DNA of 64,000 bases, taken from contig NC_081414.1 in assembly GCF_030272615.1 (NCBI RefSeq), positions 239,541,233-239,605,232 on the forward strand, given 5' to 3'. Positions 44,479 to 54,572 of the stretch are shown one piece after another. Within the stretch, counting starts at the first letter, position 1; each line of letters opens with the position of its first letter. The notes under the pieces are model-generated. The model was given only the letters and a program-made list of their open reading frames with translations. It did no database searches and had not been told where the DNA came from. The stretch comes from Cryptomeria japonica (taxonomy: Eukaryota; Streptophyta; Pinopsida; Cupressales; Cupressaceae). A program made the translations under genes and the position numbers.

Positions 44479-44759
44479 AATTATGCTTTAGAATAAAGGA
44501 AGGAGAGAATCAAGTAGCTAGACTGTGCATAGAAGATAGATCATAAGGTTCAAGGTCCCGGTTGTGACCTATTCTACCAGGCCTGTGAGTCAGTATGTTG
44601 TAACCCGATTGTTACCAGTTGGATATAATCAAATTTCATACAATAAATCAATTTGTTCTGCATTGCCTCCATCATATCTTTGTGTTTATGTTGTGTTTAC
44701 TCTTGTTGACCGGTCTAGATTGATCTCTTTGAGGTCCCTCTTCATCAATGACTACTTCA
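43900..44759 (+). repeat. 3' LTR of element C (860 bp)
   Basis: It starts TGTCTCATGCAAGAGTATCC and ends CAATGACTACTTCA, followed by target duplication TGACT. It is about 70 bp longer than the 5' LTR, mainly because of the TA run at 44406-44475. Confidence 0.95.
44406..44475. repeat. (TA)n microsatellite in the 3' LTR of C
   Basis: About 35 uninterrupted TA units. The equivalent place in the 5' LTR (about 37077-37090) has only a short block. Confidence 0.95.
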
Positions 44760-44764
44760 TGACT

Positions 44765-46409
44765 AAAAGTTGTGCGAAGTCAAGAACCAAATGATACTAA
44801 TCAAACTAGAATCTAGAGACTCGCGGACATTATAATGCCTAGACCAATGACATCTAGGACCAGAGAAACGCACGGATAAAGATATCAACTATTGATAATC
44901 CAAATATTTTTACCACAATGCGGACAACATAACGACAACATAACAACATCGAAAGACCAAGATCATAAAAAGATAGATCCTAAAAATTGGTAGATCAAGC
45001 AATTTCTAAGATAATCTAGACAACATAACAACAACGCTATGACCTCTAAGGACAAGACCACAAAAGATAAGTCGTAATTGCTGAAATATCTAGAAATACC
45101 TAATGCAATGTGGACAGAATAACGACAACGTAATAATATCTAAGAACAAGGTCATAAAAGAGATGCAAATTACCAAGATATCAAGAAGTGTATAAAGCAA
45201 TGCAGGCAACATAACAACAACACAATGACATCTAAGACTGGGTCACCAAAGGTAGACTCTAATTGTTGGGGAAACCTAAGATTGTAAATCAATGAAGCAA
45301 AAATCTGACAACACAACAAGACCAAACTAAACGAAGAGTAAAAGATGAAGCAAACTCACTAGGACAAGGGTGCAAACCTGCTAGAAAAGGATACGCAAGA
45401 CTGAAAAATATTTGGGCAGCATAAAGGCACCGAAAATGCAAACCCGTTGTTTCAGGGTGCAAACCTACTATTTCAGGGTGCAAACTCGTTGTTTCAGGGT
45501 GCAAACCCACTGGAACAAGGTGCAAACCCGCTAGAACAGGACTCAAAAATAGCCAGAGCAAACCTGCTAGAATAAAGAGCAAACCCGCTAGAACAAATAG
45601 CGAACCCGCTGGTTTGAGATGCAAACTCGTTGGTTGAGAAAATGACAGTGACTGCGCTAAGTATGTCAATTATGGCTCAAAGTTGATAACATTCTTGCTA
45701 ATACAAGACTACAAACCCGTTGTAATAGACCACAAACCCGCTAGAACTAACTTCAAACCCCTTAGACTGATATTTTGGCAAAATAATTGACACCAAACAC
45801 ATCAAGTATGAAGATATGACCATAAAATAAATAAAATCAGTTAAGTAAAGCCCCATGGATAGTCAAATGATAGTATGTGTTAAATCTCCTGACCATAAAA
45901 TACCACATCCAACCAGATAGATAGAATCCTGACAGCACTAGCTCCACCCTCGGCACACACTTCTCGGGCATGCCAAGCTTTGAATTCTTGGGTAATCACT
46001 TCCCAGTGAATTTTTTATCTAGAATTGGGGGGTACATGAAGAGTTTCTTTGGTATGCATGTATCACAACACCTAAGTTAACACTTAGAAGGATTTTTGGC
46101 TACTAAAGAACAGTTGGCTTTTAGTGGGGGAACTTTCAAGGTGAATTAGGTAGTAATACATGTAGTGGCTAGCTCATTTAAGAGATATCCTATCCCGTAG
46201 AACATAGATTTTATGCATCTACCATACAAGCACCAGGGGATTTTGACTTGCGTCAAGACCACAAAGGTATTTGCATAATGATAATGAGGGAAACCATCAT
46301 TATAACACACTATTACTAGTTGATTTATAGATTTTGCTAAAATCACAAATATTTATATAGCGGACTGAAAGAAACTACCACTTGGGTCATTCTCCCCTCA
46401 CCCAGCCTT
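44765..46409 (-). other. leader region of element D, middle piece, with tandem repeats
   Basis: 44923-45270 holds four diverged units of 92-96 bp beginning GACAACATAACAACAACG or a variant. 45365-45760 holds many short CAAACCCG[CT]TGG-type units, sharing a theme with 60745-61210. No coding features are credible. The piece lies between insertions C and E. Confidence 0.65.
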
Positions 46410-46414
46410 ATAGG

Positions 46415-47642
46415 TGCAGTATCGTAAAATTGAGACCCTAGCAATTTTCAACTGCATTAGGGTCCTCACGCACGTGAGATCAAATCCTCTAGCCCGATCG
46501 GAGACCAGAGACTGCTCAACCCTTAGAAACAACTTCTTCCTTGGCCTCTACATCACCACGTCCGCGCTCTGCATTGGAGAAAGGGGTAGGACAGGGGCAT
46601 GGTGCCATTGTCCCCCCTTGGACAGGGGCGCAGCTCCCTTGTCCTCCCAGGACAAGGATGTGGTTCCCCTATCCCTGCCCTATTTTGGGGTATGACCCTT
46701 CCTAGGGTTGAATTGTTGATTATGCATTGGGTGGGAAACTCCCCCTGATGTCGGCCTGTGATGGAAATCAAATCCACTAACATGTATTTAAGGGGGCATT
46801 CATCCTCTCATTTGGATAAGTTCATAAGGTGAATTTTGATAAGGTCATGTTGCATAAGTGATCAAGAATTCAAGCATTCTTTTCCAACATTGAGCATTCT
46901 CAAGTCTCCCTTCAAGGCTAGGTGTTGCATTCAATTCAAGGATTCAACCATTGTAGAGGAGATTGATTCCAACATTCAATTCCACACAAGCATTTCTATC
47001 AACATTGGTATCACAACCTCTCTTAACGTGATTTACAATTCAGTCTTTCATTTACATCTACTTGCAAGTACTTTCTTTCATTACTTGGTTAGTTCCAAAA
47101 CTAGGGTTTGACCTAAAGGAAAACCCCCAATCCCAACCCATTTTCCTCTCTTTTCTGTGTGTAGGTTGTAGATGTGCAGTTGCACTTTTGGATTCAGGCT
47201 CCATTTGTAGAGGCACAAAAATCCTTTTCATTTCACGGATTTTTTGGAGGACCGTGTACATTCCTGCCACGGTCCAGGCAACTTTTCCTCAAATTCGCAG
47301 GGCGGCTTCATCTCAACATATTACTACCAGATCCAGGTGCACAAATTCATCCCATATTTCAATCTTAAGTTATAATCAGTTCTTTGTCACTTTTGCACTA
47401 CATAATTCAATAAATTCCTTTCCATTTCAAATAAGGAAGAGGGGATCAACTTATCATTCCCATTTCATTCATAATTCAATCTTCTTTTGTGGGGGTTGAA
47501 TCTAATGAATTCTCCTCTCCTCTTCCAAATGTATTTTGGTGAAAAGTGTTTAAAGGGCAATCAATAGTGAAACTCTCGTCTCTCTTTGAGGGAAAGGGTA
47601 GTTTTCCTCTTGATCCATCTTCCACTATTTTCCCACATTACA
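46415..47642 (+). repeat. 5' LTR of element E (1228 bp)
   Basis: It starts TGCAGTATCGTAAAATTGAG and ends CCCACATTACA. A GC-rich stretch with three GGACA[AG]GG phrases lies at 46590-46680. A TATA-like ATGTATTTAAGGGGG lies near 46780. The segment 46840-47500 matches 63300-64000 in opposite orientation, and parts match 2650-3180, so E and the A elements are one family group. Confidence 0.88.
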
Positions 47643-47645
47643 TTT

Positions 47646-47660
47646 TGGTGAACCCAACGT
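47646..47660 (+). other. candidate primer-binding site of E
   Basis: TGGTGAACCCAACGT begins three bases after the LTR end CATTACA. It is not an iMet site, and the tRNA is not identified. Confidence 0.45.
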
Positions 47661-48761
47661 CTTGCATGTTTTCCTTTGAATAAAATTGTATATTTTTCAT
47701 TTGCAAGTTTCATTTTTTTGCAAAATTAGTGGTTAAATCATTAAAAACCCTAGTTTTTAAAATTAAAATTGAACTTATGATTTGTAAAAATTGCTTGTGG
47801 TTATCTTAGATCTGAAAATTGTTTTGTTTGTCAAATTCAATTTCCTCATTGTCTTGTTCAATTTGCAAATAAAATTTACAAAATTAAGTGGTTACTTGTT
47901 AAAACCCTAATTTTCAAAAATCATCTTGAACCTGTGCAAAAATTGGATTTCCATTTAATTTTCAGATTTCTGATTGTTCTTAGACTTGTTTTCATTCCTA
48001 CAATTCAAATTTTCAATTTCCATCCTTTTTCCCAAAATTCAAATTTCAAAATTAAGTGGTTAGGTCATAAAACCCTAATTTTCAAATTTAATTGGATTTT
48101 GTGCAAATTTCAATCGATTTCATTCAAATTCAGATTTCTAAATATTTTCCAAGGTGTCCATATCCATTAGGTTTGACCTTTTTCAAGTTTGCAATCCAAT
48201 TCCTCTTTTTCTTCAAAACCCTAATAGGGTCCTATTTTTACATTTGAACCTTCATTTTGCCCATCTAGAAATCATAAAATTCGCCAATTTTTTGGGGTTA
48301 GTTTTGAAATCATCATAATATTCATCCCTGAAAATTTTGAAAAAAGTTGGTCGAACCATGTCCATTCCCACCACGGTCCTCGGCTTTTTCTCGAAATTTC
48401 GGGAGATTGTTATGACTGTATTTACTAGCCTAAATCCAGAAGATTGGTTGATTTTGTCGATTTTTTATCCCTCTAGAATCGGAAATACCTCCAAAATTCA
48501 ACATTTCAAATTTCAAGAATTTTTTTAAAATTAAGAGGTTAATTATAGTCTGCCCTGGTTTTAAAAATTTTGATTTTAAAATTAAGTGGTATATCCTTGG
48601 CCATAATTTTAAAATTCCAATTTCCTTTCATTTTTGGAAATTGTGTCATCCTTTTCTTCCAACAAAGTTAAAATTGTTTAATCAATATTTTCTTAAATTT
48701 TGCATTAATCAATTTTGTAAGCTTTATTCCAAATTCAAAATTTCAATTTTCCTTCTAGTGC
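47661..48761 (+). other. leader of element E with a recurring phrase
   Basis: The phrase AAATTAAGTGGTTA...AAACCCTAATTTTCAAA recurs near 47724, 47880, 48045, 48527 and 48575, in segments otherwise rich in CAAATTTCAAATTTC-type sequence. No coding content is seen before the ATG at 48762. Confidence 0.6.
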
Positions 48762-50334
48762 ATGAGTTTTACCACTATTAGTCCTACCTATCATATCCCC
48801 ATTAGACGAAGCATTAGAATTAAGGCTTCCGAATGTTTAATTACTGAGGAGATGGAACCTAATTTGGGTGACTTCTTTAATGAGGATCATGCTAATTCTT
48901 CTCATTCTAATCATGTGTCTATTCACCCCATTGATGAATCACATGATGAAGAAGAAGCTTTAACTAGGGTCTCTATGGATCAACTTTCCACATTGGACAA
49001 TCAATTTGATAAATTTCAACAATGGATGTCCCAAGAATACCCTAATACTAAAGCTCTTCCATTAATTGAAGGGCTTAAATGCATGATTCAAAGTGATAAG
49101 AATGGAATTGATATATTGCGTGGCATTGCACATATTGTTTATTCTAATGTCATCCCTATCAAGAGTTGTGTCGAAACCCTAGGTTATTCACAACCTCCAA
49201 CACAAGTCACTACTCCAGTTCCTTTGACTACTCTTACAACTAGTATTCCTACTTTTACCTCCAATATCATGGCTACATCAACTCAAAATGTCATTCCTAC
49301 AACCATTGATCATGGGGGAAATCCCTCTTATTCATTTCATCCTCCATATTTACCTATATCTTCTATAAGTGCTCCTACTATTCCTCAACCAATCAATGTG
49401 ACACAAGGGGTCAATTCCTTCAACAACTTGGTTCCTCCTTTAAGTGTCCCTTTTTCCTACCGAATCATCACCTATGCCTACTTATCATAATGTCCCACCA
49501 CCTTATTCTCAATCCATTCCTTCTTTCAATAACATCCCACCACCTTCTCAATCACCTATGTCTAACATCAATTCTTCTACCGAAATGTCAATTAACGATT
49601 TTGCTCAAACCATGTCTTCCTTACAACAACAAAGTGCTTCTATGATTCAATCCAAGTTTAGTGTTCCCACCTTTGATGTTGCGAGCCCACTTTCTCTTGA
49701 TATTGTTAAATTCGTTCCACCTAAACATGTTGAGATCCCTCAATTGGAACTCTATAATGGAAAAGGTGATCCTCTTATGCATGTCAAAACATTTCAAACC
49801 TTGTGTACTGATTTTGCTTATGATCAAAGATTGCTTGAAAAAAAATTTACAAGAACACTAAGAGATAAGGTTCTACAATGGTATTGATCTTTTCCTTCTT
49901 ATTCTATCACTTCCTTTCCACAACTAGCAAATGCTTTCATCCAACAATTTCAAAACAACATTGGTGATAACATCACTTTGACTGATTTAATGCATTGTAA
50001 ACAAGGTGTTAAAGAAAAAGTGATCGATTTCATTGGTAGATATAAGCATTTGTGTACTCAGATTTCTTTTCATGTACCTAATAATGAAATTTAAATAATT
50101 TTCATTTCTCATTTACAAAAAGATATTAGGTAAAATCTTCTTTTGTCTGAGTTTACTTCCTTTCTGCAGTTGTGCGCAACACTCCATAATTATCAACTGG
50201 TTGTGAGTCAAATGGAGCAATCTACTCCTTTGGCTCCAAGTGATAAGGGGGGAATGTTCAACAATCATTTGCGAATTTCAAACCAACAAAAATCTTCATC
50301 AAGTACAATGATACAATCAACAACAACAATGTGA
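48762..50334 (+). pseudogene. E gag
   Basis: ATG at 48762. The first 240 residues are Ser/Pro/Thr-rich and acidic, with ARTSM-like linkers. After a frameshift at about 49450-49490 the gag core is clear: QLELYNGKGDPLMHVKTFQT, LCTDFAYDQRLLEKKFTRTL, RDKVLQWY, then FPQLANAFIQQFQNNIG and CKQGVKEKVIDFIGRYKHLC. This is the Retrotrans_gag pattern with the YNG.GDP and L.QW..F landmarks. Stops lie after LQWY (49885), at about 50092 and at about 50131. Gag forms the particle and binds element RNA. It lies next to its own LTR and leader, so its start is probably the original one. Confidence 0.88.
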
Positions 50335-51482
50335 ATGCTACAACAGGTATGCCTTCTATTTCTAATTTTTTCCAAAGAGAAAGACAGTTTACTTCCTTGA
50401 ATGAATCTTTACATAGTATTATGTCTCAGTTGTTGCACAGAAATGTCATCAAACTTCCTCCTATAAAAAAATTGATCCATCAAAACTTGCATCCCTTTAT
50501 TTTGATAGCAATTCCTTTTGTCAATTTCATCGTCAACCTGGTCATGATACTGAGAAATGTTTTGCATTAAAGAATAAGATTCAAGATTTGATTGATAATA
50601 ATACTATATGTGGTAGGTGTGAATGATAAAGGAAATAAATCAGTACCTCCTCCTAATCAAAATCTTAAGATTTTCACTTATCCCTTGCCTTCTCATACCT
50701 CTAATGTTATTGAGATTGTGCCTTTTTCTTTCTTTTTTAAAGAATTCACCTCTATGGCTCCAAACATGGTTAATATGGTAGAAACACAAGATACGCCTAA
50801 GGATACTTGTATTAAATTTGACCCTAGCAAGACCATTAGAGCACCCGATGGCCCTTTATACATAGTTGTGAAGGTTAAGGATATCATTTTCCATGGTGCC
50901 CTTATTGATCCCTCTTGCATGGTTAATATCATAACTAAAGAATATCTTTTCACTTTATGATTGCATAAACCAATATACGATGCTTCTACTGTGGTTGTGA
51001 AGTTATTTGAATGCTTCTCTTGTCCTACCATTGGTTCTATCACCCTTCCTATTGAGGTTCATACTAAATCCATGGATGTTGACTTTGTTATCATACCATC
51101 TTCTGAGCAATTTCGTGTGAAGTTGGGCTATCCTTGGCTATCTTCCATGAAGGCTATTAATTCTCCAATCCACAAGCGTCTGAAATTTCCTCACAGTGGA
51201 GAAATCATAATTGTGAACCATAGCTTATTTCATCCATCCGAAAGAAGCCCTGGTGTTCCTATTGATCTCTTTTGGCCTAAACAATTTCAATCTCTTCCAT
51301 CAAGGAGCGATGCTCTTTTTCAATCTTGTCAAAAATGGAATAATGATATGGTTTTATCCTTAAGCCAACCTAGATCCCCAACACTTGGCATTCTTATTAT
51401 TCTTCAAGATGAGGCTCCTCCCCTCACGGATAGAACTAATCTCCCTCCTAAGGAAGATCATCACCCATTCCTATGGATGTGA
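50335..51482 (+). pseudogene. E zinc knuckle and retropepsin
   Basis: Near 50385-50470 an LHSIMSQLLHRNVIKLPPIK linker precedes the knuckle FCQFHRQPGHDTEKC at 50516-50560, which is in a shifted frame. The protease follows: APDGPLYIVVKVKDIIFHGA and LIDPSCMVNIITKEY, where the catalytic triplet is DPS instead of D[ST]G. Then come FVIIPSSEQFRVKLGYPWLS and NSPIHKRLKFPH, the LG.PWL...A..S..H..LKF signature. One stop at 50958 interrupts the protease. The order gag, knuckle, protease is normal for Gypsy, but nothing catalytic follows. Confidence 0.85.
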
Positions 51483-52345
51483 CTTTACCTTCTCTTAAGG
51501 AGAACAACAATATTCCTCCTAAGGTTAGACATATACCTCCTCCTCATGATGGACCTAGACTCCCTCCTACACCTAATATTCCTCCTTTCTATGGTGCAGT
51601 TCCAACTCCTTCCTCTTATCGAGAGAAGGGGCCTACTTCTCCTATTGTTCAACCAAAAAGACCTCAACCTAAACCTTCCACTATCAAGGAGAGAAACATT
51701 CCTACTTTTTCAAGTGTTCCTCCTTCTCAGCCTTCCACTAAGACTCGACGGAATAGTTGTGCGAGAGAACACCGATGAAGATGTTATATTAGAGCTCAAG
51801 AAGACATCCCTCAAAATACTCAATCTCCTCGGATTTTGACAGTTGACATGATTCCCTTTTCTCCTAAGCAAGATGTTCAACCTACATCTCCAAATCATAA
51901 GTTGCACAAAACATGTGATGGTTTTACTCCTATTCGTGTTCTTGCTCGTTTTTCTCTAAATTTTGATGAATAAATGGCTGAAAATTTTATTCATAATGGA
52001 AATACAACTCCTAATGCTTTTGATAGTGAGTATGAGTACATTGATGTGGACAAGCCTTTATCGGATGAGGTTTCACAAACCCTAATCCTAGCTCCTAGAA
52101 TTGAACAAAGTGACTTACAACATGAGCATAGTCCTTGTTTTGATCTTGTGATAGCTCCATTTGTTGTACTCGATGTTGCTCCTCTGGCATGTTACTCGCC
52201 TTCCCCAAATAGTGATTAGCAAGATCGGGAGGCGGATGTCATGCTAGATTAGCAATATTAGCACTGTAGATCTTCTCTCTTTCTCCTTTCTTACTCTTCT
52301 GTGACCATTCTTCTATGTGTATCCTTGTTCTTCTATTGTTCCCTC
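51483..52345 (+). pseudogene. E proline-rich tail and 3' part before Copia F
   Basis: It reads PHDGPRLPPTPNIPPF, PSPIVQPKRPQPKPSTIKER and similar. A short segment ENTDEDVILELKKTSLKILN lies in another frame. The region after 51960 has an 81-codon open stretch of acidic composition and then noncoding DNA. No pol motif is found. It ends at the F target site CCCTC. Confidence 0.55.
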
Positions 52346-53403
52346 TGTTGGCATTTGGCATTATAACAGACAAGGAGAGATTGTTGGCATTTCAATAAGG
52401 ATATTGAGAAGGTTGTTGATGATTATGGATAAAACTGATCAAGGATGTTTTACTATCTTAATATTATTATTTTGTCATTGATGTCAAGAAATTGATTTTT
52501 TAATTCAGTATGATGTTGCCATATCTTGAGAAGTATGATTTGATGAGTATAAAGAAGTTGGTAAAAGACACAGAAAGAATATGATGAAAAAGGGGAGAAA
52601 TAAGTTATTCAATGGGCAACTATTACCGAGTTAGACAATGATGAGATCATGATGATTAGATTGTTTTGATATCCTACATATGTTATTAATTGAAAGGTTA
52701 ATACTATACTATGTTACCGAGAAAAGAACCTAGTCGGTAAACCCTAAGGAACCTAGTCGGTAAACTCTAAGGTTATCGCTATCGCTTAATGAAGGCAGAA
52801 TGTCTACTGAGTGAAGTTTAGTATTTACCGAGTTGCAACCGAGTAATAACAGAATGCATTGAATGAATAAAAGCATTATTTAATGAAGGAAGCTGATGAG
52901 CTGGCTATGATTAAATGATTGGTATGCCGTGAATGAAGTTTGTTAAAGAATCTATGGCAAAGGAAAATCGGCAGGAAGATCTACAGCTCAGATTGAACCG
53001 CAATACCCTAGCACAAGTTCCAAGAAATATATGCATGTTCCAAGGCAAGGTAAAATGTTTTCAGATCGAAGGATACATTGAACCTGGTCAAAGTTTGAAG
53101 ATCTGATGGCTATGATTGATCATGGGAAATGTGATCAAGGAGATTAAGCGATTGGCGAATTGTTTATAAATAGGGAACTGTTGATAAACAATGTATGTGG
53201 GCAAGTGTATGCATAGGGATGCTACATAGTGATTACCAAGCACAGAAGCTTGAAGACCTGTTTTGAATAACAGAGTATACAGCCCAGCAGATGGACAAGA
53301 TTAGTTCTATGTCTATATTGTATTAAGTTTGTATGATTCCCCCCCCCCCCTCTCATCTTATTAGCTTGGCATCTGTACTTATCTTTAAGTATCAGAACTA
53401 TCA
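52346..53403 (+). repeat. 5' LTR of element F (1058 bp)
   Basis: It starts TGTTGGCATTTGGC and ends CAGAACTATCA. A TATA box TATAAATA lies at 53165-53172. The start is repeated 35 bases in (TTGTTGGCATTTCAATAAGG), a partial duplication that the 3' LTR shares. It lacks a 478-bp block present in the 3' LTR, at the join near 53323. Confidence 0.95.
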
Positions 53404-53405
53404 AT

Positions 53406-53418
53406 TCGTATTAGAGCT
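53406..53418 (+). other. degenerate primer-binding site of F
   Basis: CGTATTAGAGCTT follows the LTR end ATCAATT. It aligns with TGGTATCAGAGCTT of the initiator-methionine type with two or three changes. Confidence 0.7.
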
Positions 53419-53468
53419 TTAGACTCTGGAAGAAAAATTTTAAAGGTACTTGAGGAAAAGATCCAAAG

Positions 53469-54572
53469 ATGTCTAAGAGGGATGCACCGAAGCTGAACAA
53501 GTCAAGTTTCTCTACATGGTAGAAAAGGATGAAGCTGCACCTATCAGGAGTTGGAGAATATGTTGTATATTATCTGGAGAATGATTTCATCACACCGAGA
53601 ACCTATCCATTGACAATGGAAGAGATAAAGGCAAAGAAAGAACATATCCAAGCAATGATTGAAATAACATATGCATTGACCGATTCAGAGTTTAATGATC
53701 TAGAAGGCTACAATGATGCAAATGCTATGTGGGACAAGCTCATATCTGTGTATAGTGGAGATGAACATGTTCAAAGAGCAAAAGTGGATAGTCTAAGAGG
53801 ACAAATTGAATCTATGAGGATGAATGAAGGTGAGAACATAACCCAGTACAATACAAGACTAAAGGAGATTATCAATCAAATCAAAGTAGCGGGTGGAACT
53901 ATTGAAGAAAAGGATATAACAAGTAAGTTGTTAAGAACCCTTCTACTAGCTTATGCAATCCGAGTCTCTACAATCAATGAATTGAGGTCTGTACCCAATA
54001 TGCCAGTTTCTTTAGATGCTACTATTAGTAAGCTACATGCATTTGAGTTAAGTAACTTTGATAACAGTGGGTCATCGGTAAATAAAGTTGAATCTGCATT
54101 TAGTTCTTTTCATATTGGTGAATCTAATGATTACAATGATAGAATGAGTAAGTACACTAAAGGGGATCACAGTGGAGCAAGTGAAAGATTTTGCAAGAAC
54201 ATGGAGGAAGTACACAAACTGTATGAGGAAATCAGAAAGCAAGAAGAGTTTGAAGCACTATTAGCCAGAAGGTTACCGAGAGGCAAAGGTAAGTATAAAG
54301 GAAAACTACCTTTGAAATGTTTCAATTGTGATAAGATAGGACATATGGCTTCTAACTGTCCTGACAAAGATTCTACTGAAAAGAAAGATTACCGAGATGA
54401 TAGAAAGAAAGAAAATCATTATAGAGGACACCAAGACTTCAAAAGAAGAGATAGAAATTCATGCTTAATAGCCGATGAGGAATCCAATGATGATAAATCA
54501 GATGAAACTGATACAGAGGAAGTAGTTTATGTGGCTATCAAAGATGGATCAGATGAAGAAAGGTATGAATAA
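53469..54572 (+). pseudogene. F gag (UBN2-type Copia gag)
   Basis: The natural ATG is at 53469 (MSKRDAPKLNK), with a TAG at codon 18; an intact stretch resumes with ATG at 53529. Landmarks are AMWDKLISVYSGDEHVQRAK, SLRGQIESMRMNEGENITQY and IKVAGGTIEEKDITSKLL, the Copia UBN2 gag core. A zinc knuckle CFNCDKIGHMASNC lies near 54318-54359. The C-terminus is acidic. The stop TAA at 54570 sits where the frame would otherwise run straight into protease, so gag and pol were probably one polyprotein. The TAA can derive from CAA and the TAG from CAG. Confidence 0.9.

Larger units (their letters stand above)
36578..44759 (+). mobile_element. element C: Ty3/Gypsy chromovirus, full-length but inactive
   Basis: The LTRs at 36578-37367 and 43900-44759 are bounded by the target duplication TGACT (36573-36577 and 44760-44764). 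An iMet-type primer site follows the 5' LTR. The body codes gag, zinc knuckle and protease in one frame, then RT, RNase H, integrase and a chromodomain, placing it in the chromovirus branch. A truncated Copia 3' end (39020-40966) splits protease from RT. Multiple stops, two frameshifts and catalytic changes make it defective. It sits inside element D. Confidence 0.95.

Noticed and set aside
44228-44491. ORF ending in a long YI repeat
   Set aside because: It is the TA microsatellite in the 3' LTR of C.
45289-45669. 126-codon ORF on the minus strand
   Set aside because: It is a translation of the CAAACCCG[CT]TGG tandem repeats in the D leader, with no other support.
46414-46783. ORFs on both strands in a GC-rich stretch
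   Set aside because: They lie within the E 5' LTR and reflect the GGACAGGGG repeats.
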